DNA of 12,142 bases from an uncultured Woeseiaceae bacterium (GTDB lineage Bacteria; Pseudomonadota; Gammaproteobacteria; Woeseiales; Woeseiaceae): contig CAMYMP010000483.1 in NCBI GenBank assembly GCA_947259435.1, forward strand, positions 1 to 12,142, in the 5' to 3' direction. The translations under genes were made by a program, and so were the position numbers. Every line of letters begins with the position of its first letter. The stretch's first letter is position 1. Shown piece after piece: positions 1-7,084 of the stretch. The notes under the pieces are model-generated. The model had not been told where the DNA came from. It made no database searches and saw only the letters and a list, made by a program, of their open reading frames with translations.

Positions 1-647
1 CGCATCAGCTTGTCGCGCCACTGCCCTAGCGACGAAACAGTGGCGTCAAAAAGGATCCCGATCTGATTGTCCGTGAGTCTTTGTGTCAGCAACACTGGCG
101 ACAGGCGTGCTGCGTGCAGTATTTCGTCGGAGTACGCATTGCCAATGCCGCTGAACAGATGCGGATCTGTCAATGCGCGCTTTAGCGTGTGATTTTCGCT
201 TCGCAGCACGCTTGCGAATTCCTGTAACGTGCATTGCAAAGGCTCGAGACCGCCGGGATCATGTGCCGCAAGGTCCGCCTCACCGGCGACAACATAAAGC
301 GACGCACGCTTTTTGGTACCCGCTTCGGTCAGCAACAGCGTTCCGTCATCAAAGTCGAGTGCGGCGAGCTGTTGCTTGCCTGCCAGCGACGGCTTTGTGG
401 TTTTCCAGTGCAAGCGACCTGCAACCATCAGGTGAAGCACGATCCAGAGATCGTTATCGAAACCGATCGCTATGCGTTTGCCGATGCGGCGGAGCGAACG
501 GACTCTATGGCCGGATAGGTCGCTTATGGGTGGGACGACACTTCGGACGAGGAACGGATTGCCGCTACGGATGTCCCTGAGAGCTTTGCCACCAATTGTC
601 TTCTCGAGCGTTGCGACGTAGACATCGATGTCCGGTAGTTCGGGCAC
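1..647 (-). CDS. Fpg/Nei-family DNA glycosylase (C-terminus beyond window)
   Basis: Bifunctional base-excision-repair glycosylase/AP lyase of the formamidopyrimidine-DNA glycosylase family, expected to remove oxidised bases such as 8-oxoguanine in the cytoplasm. I translated 215 residues from a GTG start. The mature protein would begin PELPDIDVYV, which carries the catalytic Pro2 and Glu3, although most family members read PELPE. Lys57 lies in RRIGKRIAIGF, exactly where the conserved DNA-binding lysine of E. coli Fpg is. The helix-two-turn-helix hallmark GIGNAYSDEILHAARLSP spans about residues 167-184. The zinc-finger end is outside the window, so its presence cannot be judged. The GTG is preceded by AAGGAAGA, a good ribosome-binding site. 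It begins 9 bases after the MsrA stop, so the two genes are probably cotranscribed. LHLMVAGRLHW and TEAGTKKRASL suggest a branch distinct from classical MutM, so no symbol is assigned. Family is confident; exact substrate is not. Confidence 0.9.
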   Translation of the reverse strand, partial: MPELPDIDVYVATLEKTIGGKALRDIRSGNPFLVRSVVPPISDLSGHRVRSLRRIGKRIAIGFDNDLWIVLHLMVAGRLHWKTTKPSLAGKQQLAALDFDDGTLLLTEAGTKKRASLYVVAGEADLAAHDPGGLEPLQCTLQEFASVLRSENHTLKRALTDPHLFSGIGNAYSDEILHAARLSPVLLTQRLTDNQIGILFDATVSSLGQWRDKLM

Positions 648-656
648 TCTTCCTTG

Positions 657-1235
657 CTAGGCGGATTGCCGATCGGCTGCCAGTCCAGTCGGGCAGCTCA
701 CGCCTGTCCCGCCGAGGCCGCAATAGCCGCCGGGGTTTTTGGCGAGGTATTGCTGGTGGTATTCCTCGGCGTAGTAAAAAGTGTCGAGCGGCACAATTTC
801 GGTCGTGATCTGGCCGTATCCGGCGCCCGACAGCTCGGCCTGGTAGGCCGCCATCGATTGATGTGCGGCTGCCTGTTGTGAGTCGCTGCTGGTGTAGATG
901 GCGGACCGGTACTGCGTACCGACGTCATTACCCTGGCGCATGCCCTGCGTCGGGTCATGGCTCTCCCAAAAGGCGCGTAACAGTTCTGCATAGCTGACAA
1001 TATTGGGATCGAAAACGACAAGCACGACTTCGGCATGGCCCGTGGAGCCAGTGCAGACGCTCTGATAGTCGGGATCCGGCGTCGTGCCGCCGGCATATCC
1101 GACGGCGGTCGTGAAAACGCCTTCGGTCTCCCAGAAACGCCGCTCCGCTCCCCAAAAACAGCCGAGCCCGAATACGGCCTCCTGCAGGTGCTCTGGGAAA
1201 GGACCCTTGATCGGATTGCCGTTGACAAAATGCAT
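657..1235 (-). CDS. msrA: Peptide-methionine (S)-S-oxide reductase MsrA
   Basis: Reduces the S-epimer of methionine sulfoxide in proteins and free methionine, using thioredoxin. The 192-residue product has the catalytic motif GCFWGAE with nucleophile Cys26. It also has the family signature [10 protein letters not shown] and two C-terminal resolving cysteines, Cys172 and Cys181, in [15 protein letters not shown], so it is a three-cysteine MsrA. There is no signal peptide, so it should act in the cytoplasm. The open frame runs further upstream to 1331, but that stretch overlaps the M23 peptidase gene and does not look like MsrA. The ATG at 1235 gives a normal family length and lies 2 bases after the M23 stop codon, which suggests translational coupling. 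The downstream glycosylase gene starts 9 bases after its stop, forming a protein-repair and DNA-repair pair. There is no MsrB domain or msrB gene here. Confidence 0.96.
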   Translation of the reverse strand: MHFVNGNPIKGPFPEHLQEAVFGLGCFWGAERRFWETEGVFTTAVGYAGGTTPDPDYQSVCTGSTGHAEVVLVVFDPNIVSYAELLRAFWESHDPTQGMRQGNDVGTQYRSAIYTSSDSQQAAAHQSMAAYQAELSGAGYGQITTEIVPLDTFYYAEEYHQQYLAKNPGGYCGLGGTGVSCPTGLAADRQSA

Positions 1236-1237
1236 GA

Positions 1238-2131
1238 TTACAGAGCCTGGTGTCGCGCGCCGCGGCGGGGACGGTAGATGATACCGTCGGCACCGTGAAA
1301 GCGCACCGGAATTGACTGCGTGTTGCCCCAATCGGTCGCGCGATATACCGCGAAGTGCAGGTGCGGCATTGTCGAATGCCCGGTGTTACCGGAATACGCG
1401 ATCATCTGACCCTGTGCCACGCTCTCGCCCACCGCCACAAGCGCTCCATGCTTCTGCAGGTGGTAGTACTCGCCGGTCGTGCCGTCGCTGTGCAATATCA
1501 CGATGAAGTTGGCGTACTGTCCACAGCCGTCTTCCCAGCATCCTTTGCTGTGCGATTCTTGCACTCGCGCAACGACTCCGGCACGCGCCGCGTGAACAGC
1601 AGTGCCGATTGGCATGTCGAAATCAATCGCGAACTCCTCGAGCCCCGTATGACTGAAACGCGAGCCATAACCCTGAATGATGCGATACGACTTGCCGCTG
1701 GTGTATGGCAGCGTGTAGAGGTGATCGTCATCGTGTACGGCGTCCTTGTCACCGACGGTCCAGTCGAATGAATACCGATAGTCGCCGTCGTTTCGAGAGT
1801 TGTCATTACTCAGCAGCATTACCTGTTCTGACTGATTCGGAGCAAGCGTGCGCGTAACGGTTTTTGGGCCATTGACATTGAGATCGCGGGTGCGGATACG
1901 CAGGGTGTAGGTAATCGGGTACGCGCGCAGGTTCTTTGCGCGAAGCTCGACGTTACCACCCTGATTGATAGCGTCTACACAAATCGACTCGTCTCTGCAA
2001 TCACTGGAAGCGGGACCGGCTTGGGCCAGCAGTATCAACCCGACTAGACTGATCTTGAATGTGTGTTCCGGAATCGTTCTTCCCCCTCCTCGATTCTGCC
2101 GCTCGGGATTATTCTTGTTCGGCAGCAGCAA
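1238..2131 (-). CDS. Secreted M23-family (LytM-type) metallopeptidase
   Basis: Predicted zinc endopeptidase of the M23 family, which usually cuts peptidoglycan cross-links or regulates amidases when degenerate. Numbering from the TTG at 2131: a hydrophobic segment at 27-41 followed by PASSDC looks like a Sec signal peptide. Residues 45-150 form an N-terminal beta-rich region of unknown function. The peptidase domain is 151-285. Zinc ligands look intact: His161 in [12 protein letters not shown], Asp170, and His259 in the HLHF motif. His224 in EYYHL matches the conserved second catalytic histidine. Cysteine pairs 45/51 and 198/203 could form disulfides in the periplasm. The start is uncertain. 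TTG 2131 overlaps the TPR gene by 23 bases and has GGAG directly against it. A very strong AGGAGGGGG lies instead before in-frame ACG (2077) and ATT (2074), which would give a compact signal peptide starting near PEHTFKIS. The gene precedes msrA by 2 bases. Confidence 0.92.
   Translation of the reverse strand: MLLPNKNNPERQNRGGGRTIPEHTFKISLVGLILLAQAGPASSDCRDESICVDAINQGGNVELRAKNLRAYPITYTLRIRTRDLNVNGPKTVTRTLAPNQSEQVMLLSNDNSRNDGDYRYSFDWTVGDKDAVHDDDHLYTLPYTSGKSYRIIQGYGSRFSHTGLEEFAIDFDMPIGTAVHAARAGVVARVQESHSKGCWEDGCGQYANFIVILHSDGTTGEYYHLQKHGALVAVGESVAQGQMIAYSGNTGHSTMPHLHFAVYRATDWGNTQSIPVRFHGADGIIYRPRRGARHQAL
2082..2090 (-). promoter_or_regulatory. Very strong Shine-Dalgarno (AGGAGGGGG) before a non-canonical start
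   Basis: The minus strand reads AGGAGGGGG in the 31-base space between the TPR gene stop (2109) and the signal peptide of the M23 peptidase. Counting from AGGAGG, it is 7 bases before an in-frame ACG (2077) and 10 bases before an in-frame ATT (2074). No ATG, GTG or TTG in any useful frame follows it at ribosome-binding distance. The next in-frame TTG lies inside the hydrophobic core of the signal peptide. This suggests that the M23 peptidase is initiated at ACG or ATT, or that one base differs from the true sequence. Confidence 0.55.
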
Positions 2132-3632
2132 CTCCAGACCTGATCGTATCCAGATCCGACTGACGATAGAAGAACGTGTGTACTAGCGTCTGATTTGGCG
2201 TGGCCACAACACCGTCTTCTTCAAATCTGGGCCGGTAAAGTCGCTGCCGCAGTTCGCGCATTACAGTCCGCTGCATGTCCGTGAATTCCGGCGGGTCGGC
2301 CTCAACCAGTTTTGCTTCAGTCACGCGCCCGCGAGCCGATATCTCGTAAGCCACAGTGATCTTGCCGCGTAACAACGGGTCGTCACTCGGCAGGCCGTCG
2401 TCATTCGCGTATTCCGCGTTGATGTACTCCGGCAAATTGCCCTGCCTGAGAGGCACAATGCTTTCAAGTTGCTCGCGCCGGACATTTAGCATCGTTTCAT
2501 GCTCGTCTGTTGACAATAGCTCCCAAACGCCAAGATAGACCTGTCGTCCGCGCTGCGCATTGTTTTGGTACATATAGAAGTCGCCCAGCGCCAAAGTCGC
2601 TTTGACGACGGTTTGCCAATTTGACTCCGGGCTATTGGCAGCAATTCTTGTGGCTCGTTTGAAGTAAATCTCACCTGTCGCCATTCGCCCGTCCTGAAAG
2701 GAATCGGTGCCTGACGTATCGGCGAAGAAAAACGACCTGCCGAGCTTGATCAGCGGATTGACCAGACGCATATCATCTTTGCCGGACGTTTCTTCAATGA
2801 TGCGAATGGCGCGACGATAGGTCGCACGCTCATCATAGATAAGCCCGGCGCGGTGTTGCCAGGCCGCGCGGCGCATCAGGGATGGAACCAGGTCCACTTG
2901 GTCAATGTTGTGCCTGCGGACATTCAGCGCGAAAATCGTGTCCTGTGCGTCCTTGGCCGCATCGAGATCGCCCATGCGGAGCATCGTCTCGGCGATGGAT
3001 TCGAGCAACTCAATCTGATCAAAATTATGCGGCCCTTCGTTGACATGGGTCACATGCACCGCGCGTTCAAACGTTGCAGACGCGAGGTCGGGTCTACCGC
3101 TCTCGAGCTGTGATGCGCCAAGGCCTTTGAGCGGATTGACCAGCTGCGCGTTCAATCGATCTTCATTGTCTTCAATTATCTCGATCGCAGTCTGAAAATT
3201 CTGTTGCGCAGCATCGTATTGCTCGGTTCGGTGCTGAACGATAGCGAGGTTGGTCAGCGCCTTGGCAAATTCGTTCGATTGAGCGCCTCTCGTGCGGATA
3301 GCCAGTTCGACAACGCGTTTTGCAACCGTGTCGGCTTCATCGAATACGCCTTCAGCCATCAACTGTTTGAAAAGAGCAAACTCGCTTAGGAGCGTTTCAA
3401 CATCAGTTTGTATCGGTGCCGAGACTTCCTCGGGATCGTCGATGCCCTCGTCGATGCCCTCTTCGGCAACCGGAACGATCTGGCCTTGCTGCACAAACTC
3501 CGGAATAACATCTGGTTCGCTGGCTGTCTGCGCTTCGGGGCCGTCCGATTGGATTTCCTGAGCACTCGGGTTTGCTGCCGCAACAAAGAGCAGCATTAAC
3601 ACGGGAATTCGGGGTGTTGTGATCATCGCCAT
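2109..3632 (-). CDS. Secreted TPR protein with TonB-type C-terminal domain
   Basis: A 507-residue exported protein of unknown specific role. The first 24 residues (core PVLMLLFVAAANPSA, cleavage likely before QEIQ) form a signal peptide. Residues 25-75 are an acidic, low-complexity linker. About 80-390 are helical repeats of TPR type, with recognisable units such as ALTNLAIVQHRTEQYDAAQQ and LIKLGRSFFFA. The last 95 residues (GKITVAYEISARGRVTEAKL, then LRQRLYRPRFEEDG) match the TonB C-terminal fold. Unlike real TonB it has no membrane anchor after processing, no proline-rich stretch and no exbBD nearby, so it probably does not transduce energy. The TonB-like fold may bind peptidoglycan or outer-membrane partners, as an inference. 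Start ATG 3632 or ATG 3626; neither has a clear Shine-Dalgarno. It is followed by the M23 peptidase, so a role in cell-wall assembly or peptidase control is plausible. Confidence 0.9.
   Translation of the reverse strand: MAMITTPRIPVLMLLFVAAANPSAQEIQSDGPEAQTASEPDVIPEFVQQGQIVPVAEEGIDEGIDDPEEVSAPIQTDVETLLSEFALFKQLMAEGVFDEADTVAKRVVELAIRTRGAQSNEFAKALTNLAIVQHRTEQYDAAQQNFQTAIEIIEDNEDRLNAQLVNPLKGLGASQLESGRPDLASATFERAVHVTHVNEGPHNFDQIELLESIAETMLRMGDLDAAKDAQDTIFALNVRRHNIDQVDLVPSLMRRAAWQHRAGLIYDERATYRRAIRIIEETSGKDDMRLVNPLIKLGRSFFFADTSGTDSFQDGRMATGEIYFKRATRIAANSPESNWQTVVKATLALGDFYMYQNNAQRGRQVYLGVWELLSTDEHETMLNVRREQLESIVPLRQGNLPEYINAEYANDDGLPSDDPLLRGKITVAYEISARGRVTEAKLVEADPPEFTDMQRTVMRELRQRLYRPRFEEDGVVATPNQTLVHTFFYRQSDLDTIRSGVAAAEQE
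3438..3461 (-). repeat. 12-bp tandem duplication in the TPR gene
   Basis: GTCGATGCCCTC occurs twice head to tail on the plus strand (3438-3449 and 3450-3461). On the coding strand it encodes the doubled motif EGIDEGID in the acidic linker of the TPR/TonB-C protein. The 12-base unit keeps the frame, so gain or loss by slippage would change only linker length. Confidence 0.85.
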
Positions 3633-3699
3633 CGCCAGCTTTTGAGACTTCCGTAAACCCGATAAGTTCTGTAACTCGGTCGCTTCAGGTCACAACCCA

Positions 3700-3727
3700 A
3701 CTATACCGAATTACAGGTTCAGGCCAA
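3700..3727 (-). promoter_or_regulatory. Candidate promoter for the TPR-M23-msrA-glycosylase operon
   Basis: On the minus strand TTGGCC (3727-3722; four of six bases match the -35 consensus) is separated by 16 bases from TATAGT (3705-3700; five of six match the -10 consensus). It overlaps the end of the radical SAM gene and would give a leader of about 60 bases before the TPR gene. It fits a separate transcript for the four downstream genes, but it is judged by eye only. Confidence 0.35.
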
Positions 3728-4775
3728 GCTGCTGCTGACCCGGGGGCTGAAACCGACTGCAATCGAGATGACGCTGATAGCGCAGCGGGACTAGCCCGTG
3801 GCGTCTGCTGGCTGCTTTGAATCTCTTGCCGAGCATATCCGCATAGGCGCCTCGGCCGGTCTGGCGTACACCGAAGCGATTGTCATAATCACGGCCGCCG
3901 CTGGCTTGCCGGACAAGACTCATGACGTGCTCGGCGCGATCGGGAAAATGTGCCTGCAGCCATTCCACGAAAAGGTCCTTCACTTCGTGCGGCAGTCGCA
4001 GAAAAATGTAGTGCGCGTTCAATGCTCCGGCTTGCGCCGCCGCTTCCAGTATCTTTTCAATTTCACCGTCGTTGATCGCCGGAATAAGCGGCGCCATCAG
4101 CACACTGGTTGGGACGCCTCGCGCAGTCAACGCCTCAATCGCCTTTAGCCGTGCCTCTGCGCTCGGAACCCGTGGTTCCATGATGCGTTTCAATGCGTCG
4201 TCCAGGGTCGGCAGGCTCACTGCAATGGAGCACAGGCCGCGACTGGCCAGGCCGGACAACAGATCGATATCGCGCATGATAAGCGTACCCTTGGTTATCA
4301 GATTGACTGGATGGCTGTGCTTGTCGAATAGCTCCAGCAGCTGCCGCGTAACGCGCGTCGTCTTTTCAGCCGGTTGGTAGGGGTCTGTATTGGCTCCGAT
4401 CGTGATCGGTTTGCACTCATAAGCGGGCTTTTCCCATTCCTCGAGCAGGCGGATGGCAGCGTTGGGCTTATAAAAAATCCGCGTCTCGAAATCGAGTCCC
4501 GGGGACAGGTCCAGGTAGCTGTGGCTCGGCCGCGCATAGCAATAGATGCAGCCGTGCTCACAGCCCTGATAGGGATTGATCGAGCGATCGAACGGCACAT
4601 CGGGCGACGTGTTATGGCTGATGATCTTCCCGGCCTGCATGGGCGTAAGCACGGTCTCGGGGGCCATATCGTCCCGCAGGGCGGCTTCTTCATCGCTGTA
4701 TTCAACGGGTCGGGCCGTAAAGCGGCCCTCACGCTGCGAAATCGCGCCGCGACCTTTATGCGGACTCGGAGACAT
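3711..4775 (-). CDS. PA0069-family radical SAM protein
   Basis: A 354-residue radical S-adenosylmethionine protein of the group often labelled PA0069 or Rv2578c family, distantly related to spore photoproduct lyase; its substrate is unknown. The iron-sulfur cluster motif is CEHGCIYC with Cys72, Cys76 and Cys79 (CX3CX2C), preceded by the family-typical NPYQG. TIGANTDPYQP and the strand-helix pattern after it (LITKGTLI, SIAVSLPTLD) match the radical SAM barrel. No second cysteine cluster or SPASM domain is seen. The frame stays open to a TTG at 4823, but ATG 4775 is preferred because CGAGGT sits 6-7 bases upstream and the resulting length fits the family. The preceding lipoprotein gene ends 56 bases upstream and the TPR gene starts 78 bases downstream, so its operon membership is uncertain. 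Confidence 0.93.
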   Translation of the reverse strand: MSPSPHKGRGAISQREGRFTARPVEYSDEEAALRDDMAPETVLTPMQAGKIISHNTSPDVPFDRSINPYQGCEHGCIYCYARPSHSYLDLSPGLDFETRIFYKPNAAIRLLEEWEKPAYECKPITIGANTDPYQPAEKTTRVTRQLLELFDKHSHPVNLITKGTLIMRDIDLLSGLASRGLCSIAVSLPTLDDALKRIMEPRVPSAEARLKAIEALTARGVPTSVLMAPLIPAINDGEIEKILEAAAQAGALNAHYIFLRLPHEVKDLFVEWLQAHFPDRAEHVMSLVRQASGGRDYDNRFGVRQTGRGAYADMLGKRFKAASRRHGLVPLRYQRHLDCSRFQPPGQQQLGLNL

Positions 4776-4831
4776 TGCAGACCTCGGTACTGTATAAAAA
4801 CACAGTAACGAACCAGCGGCCAAGGGTCAAT

Positions 4832-5209
4832 CTAGTTTAAGACCCTGTATCCGCGCCCACTCATGCAGCGCTTGAACACGAGCTGTTTTTCCCGGTCCGC
4901 GTCCAGACCCGAGCGCGTGCCGCCGTACAAGCCACCGACGGCCGCCCCTTCGGCGACGTCGCTGGAATTACCGCCAACCGCGCCGGCCGCTGCGCCAATG
5001 ACTGCGCCGAGTCCGGCTCCTTTGGCGACGCCCTTCGCCATGACGACCTCATCCGTATAAGCTTCACACTCCCGCCAGTCACGGTCGTACTCGTCCTTGT
5101 CGACACCTCTCATGTCGATGATCGGATTTGGGTTGGCGGCACAGCCCGCAGCTAGTGCGACCGCAAACGCCAGAATGACCGACTTGATTGCGTCCATTAC
5201 GATTCCCAT
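4832..5209 (-). CDS. Glycine-zipper lipoprotein
   Basis: A 125-residue predicted lipoprotein. Residues 1-22 are a signal peptide ending in the lipobox LAAGC, so Cys23 would be lipidated; the next residue is Ala, so outer-membrane sorting is expected. About residues 57-103 hold a glycine-zipper region (GVAKGAGLGAVIGAAAGAVG, then AVGGLYGG), a membrane-associating motif found in small envelope proteins of the SlyB/OmpA-like glycine-zipper class. The N-terminal part of the mature protein (DEYDRDWRECEAYTD) and the tail FKRCMSGRGYRVLN each carry one cysteine, which could pair. ATG 5209 has GGAG four bases upstream; ATG 5197 is an alternative that only shortens the signal peptide. It is divergent from the cation transporter gene, with 72 bases between the starts. 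Exact function is unknown; general role in envelope integrity is inferred. Confidence 0.88.
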   Translation of the reverse strand: MGIVMDAIKSVILAFAVALAAGCAANPNPIIDMRGVDKDEYDRDWRECEAYTDEVVMAKGVAKGAGLGAVIGAAAGAVGGNSSDVAEGAAVGGLYGGTRSGLDADREKQLVFKRCMSGRGYRVLN

Positions 5210-5281
5210 TAAACTCCGTTACCCTCAATAACAACAACGCGGCGGTTCTGCCTGCGTTGACAGGGTACCAGGTGTATTTGG

Positions 5282-6196
5282 ATGGCCTCATCTTCACATA
5301 GTTCAACGGCACGCGCGATTCTCTACGCGTTCATAGCTAATTTTGGCATCGCCATCGCAAAGACCTGGGCTGCCTGGGTCACCGGTTCCGGCAGCATGCT
5401 CGCCGAGGCGATTCACTCCTATGCCGACACGGGCAACCAGGTGCTGCTGTACCTTGGCCTGACACAGTCACAGCGTGCGCCGGATGCCGAACATCCGCTC
5501 GGCTACGGCAAGCTCAGCTATTTCTGGAGTTTTATCGTCGCGCTGCTGTTGTTCAGTCTTGGCGGCTTGTTCTCGATTTACGAGGGCTGGCATAAATTCA
5601 ATCATCCGGAGGAGCTCAACCAGGTCTGGATTGCGATCGTTGTTCTCGTGTTTGCAATTCTGCTCGAGGCTGGGTCGCTGTACGGTTGTCTGCGCGAGAT
5701 CGGCAAGGTTCGTGGCGACAGGCCATTCGGCGAGTGGCTGAAGCACACACGCAATTCCGAACTCGTGGTCGTGCTCGGGGAGGACATTGGCGCGCAGCTC
5801 GGCCTGATTTTGGCGCTTGGCTTCCTGATTGCCGCTTGGATAACCGGCAATCCGGTTTACGATGCGCTTGGGTCGATTTGCATCGGTGTTATTCTGCTCG
5901 TGATCTCTGTCTTTATCGCGTGGCGCGTTAAATCACTGCTGGTCGGTCGTTCGGCGGATCCGGAGATTCAGGAAGTGATCGATGCGATCATTGCTGACGA
6001 AGACTGCATCGATCGCGTGTTCAACACGATTACGATTCAGTATGGTCCGGATACGATGCTCGCCGCCAAGGTCAAAATGCGGCCGGGAATGAACATCGAC
6101 GCGGCGGTCTCAATCATCAACACTCTCGAGCGCAAACTGAAAGAGCGAATTCCGAAGTTGCAATGGTGCTTCATAGAGCCCGACGTCACAGATTGA
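5282..6196 (+). CDS. Cation diffusion facilitator (CDF) family transporter
   Basis: A 304-residue inner-membrane metal exporter-type protein with about six transmembrane helices (near 12-33, 40-60, 80-100, 116-136, 160-183 and 190-210) and a C-terminal cytoplasmic domain at about 215-304. Helix 2 keeps the metal motif HSYAD (His45, Asp49), followed by NQ. In helix 5 the usual HxxxD reads VLGED, so Asp168 is kept but the histidine position holds Val164. This resembles the ZnT9/SLC30A9-like branch of the family more than YiiP or CzcD. The metal therefore cannot be read from the motif; zinc or manganese are both possible. ATG 5282 has AGGTG seven bases upstream. The gene is divergent from the lipoprotein gene and convergent with mscS, whose stop is 18 bases beyond its own. 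Confidence 0.93.
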   Translation: MASSSHSSTARAILYAFIANFGIAIAKTWAAWVTGSGSMLAEAIHSYADTGNQVLLYLGLTQSQRAPDAEHPLGYGKLSYFWSFIVALLLFSLGGLFSIYEGWHKFNHPEELNQVWIAIVVLVFAILLEAGSLYGCLREIGKVRGDRPFGEWLKHTRNSELVVVLGEDIGAQLGLILALGFLIAAWITGNPVYDALGSICIGVILLVISVFIAWRVKSLLVGRSADPEIQEVIDAIIADEDCIDRVFNTITIQYGPDTMLAAKVKMRPGMNIDAAVSIINTLERKLKERIPKLQWCFIEPDVTD

Positions 6197-6207
6197 CGCC
6201 GGGCACG

Positions 6208-6228
6208 AAGCATTCTAATCGGATGCTT
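6208..6228. terminator. Weak stem-loop between convergent genes
   Basis: AAGCAT and ATGCTT form a 6-bp stem around a 9-base loop in the short space between the ends of the CDF gene and mscS; the mscS stop lies in the loop. The position suits a bidirectional terminator, but the stem is AT-rich and there is no clean U run on either strand, so this is tentative. Confidence 0.3.
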
Positions 6229-7063
6229 TATAGAGGTGCACGTCCCGCTGCGGGAACGGGATGGAGATACCTAGCTCGTCAAAGCGCTTCTTGATGGCTT
6301 CGGTCAGGGCGAACTTGACGCCCCAATAGTCGCTCGTATTGACCCATGGCCGCACGACGAAGTTCACGCTGCTGTCAGCCAGCTCAGAAACGGCGATCGT
6401 GCATGCCGGCTCGTCAAGCACACGATCGTCTGCCGAGATTAGTTCCTGAAGTGTGCTGCGGACCTTGTCGAGGTCGTCCGAGTAGCTCACGCCGACAACC
6501 ATGTCCACGCGCCGCGTCTCGTTGGCCGAATAATTCGTGATCACGCTGTTCATGACCTGGGCATTGGGCACGACGATTCGCTTATTGTCCGGCGTCTCCA
6601 TGATCGTCGTCAGTATCTGCACGCCCTTGACCGTGCCGCCGATGCCCGCGGCCTCGACGTAATCGCCCGCCTTGTAGGGCCGAAACATCACGATGAGCAC
6701 TCCCGCGGCGAAATTTGACAGCGAGCCCTGCAGCGCGAGGCCTACAGCGAGGCCCGCGGCGCCGAGAACGGCAATCAGCGATGTCGTCTGCACTCCAAGT
6801 GCGCCGATAGCGGCGATAATGACGAAAACGAGCAGCACCATGCGCACGAGATTGGTGACAAACGTTTCGAGCGTCTTGTCGATTTCCTGTCTCTGCATCA
6901 CGGCTTTTAGGCCGCGCACGAGCATGCCGATAATCCAGCGACCGACGACGAAGATGACCAGTGCGGTTACGAGATTGATGCCGAACTCCACGCCGGTGGT
7001 CTGAAGTAACTCGGCGAGTTCGTTCCAGTTAAACCCCAGGTCGGGGGGAATTGCTTGATCCAT
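6215..7063 (-). CDS. mscS: Small-conductance mechanosensitive channel MscS
   Basis: Tension-gated homoheptameric inner-membrane channel that releases solutes on hypo-osmotic shock. The 282-residue length is close to E. coli MscS (286). Two N-terminal hydrophobic helices lie at about 28-50 and 70-90. The pore helix (about 93-128) contains AVLGAAGLAVGLALQGSLSN with gate leucines Leu105 and Leu109 and hinge Gly113 at the same numbers as in E. coli. The beta domain entry FRPYKAGDYV and the C-terminal alpha/beta cage follow, ending with SIPFPQRDVHL. AAAGGAAA lies 5 bases upstream of ATG 7063, a good ribosome-binding site. It follows the EamA permease gene by 21 bases on the same strand, so it is likely the last gene of that operon. 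Nothing essential appears missing. Confidence 0.96.
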   Translation of the reverse strand: MDQAIPPDLGFNWNELAELLQTTGVEFGINLVTALVIFVVGRWIIGMLVRGLKAVMQRQEIDKTLETFVTNLVRMVLLVFVIIAAIGALGVQTTSLIAVLGAAGLAVGLALQGSLSNFAAGVLIVMFRPYKAGDYVEAAGIGGTVKGVQILTTIMETPDNKRIVVPNAQVMNSVITNYSANETRRVDMVVGVSYSDDLDKVRSTLQELISADDRVLDEPACTIAVSELADSSVNFVVRPWVNTSDYWGVKFALTEAIKKRFDELGISIPFPQRDVHLYKASD

Positions 7064-7084
7064 TTTAGTTTCCTTTGTGCTTTC

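Noticed and set aside
698..1228. Long minus-strand open frame of 176 codons
   Set aside because: It is the shifted frame of msrA; the composition is rich in Arg/Ser/Pro and lacks any motif, whereas the msrA frame has all family residues.
4374..4808. Plus-strand open frame of 144 codons opposite the radical SAM gene
   Set aside because: Antisense shadow in GC-rich DNA; no ribosome-binding site or recognisable domain, while the opposite strand has the radical SAM motif.
4824..4845. GGGTC/GACCC stem at the end of the lipoprotein gene
   Set aside because: Only 5 bp with a 12-base loop and no following U run; too weak to call a terminator.
5257..5262. Perfect TTGACA -35 hexamer upstream of the CDF gene
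   Set aside because: No -10 element at 16-18 bases: that position falls on GGATGG at the start codon itself, so a promoter here is not supported.
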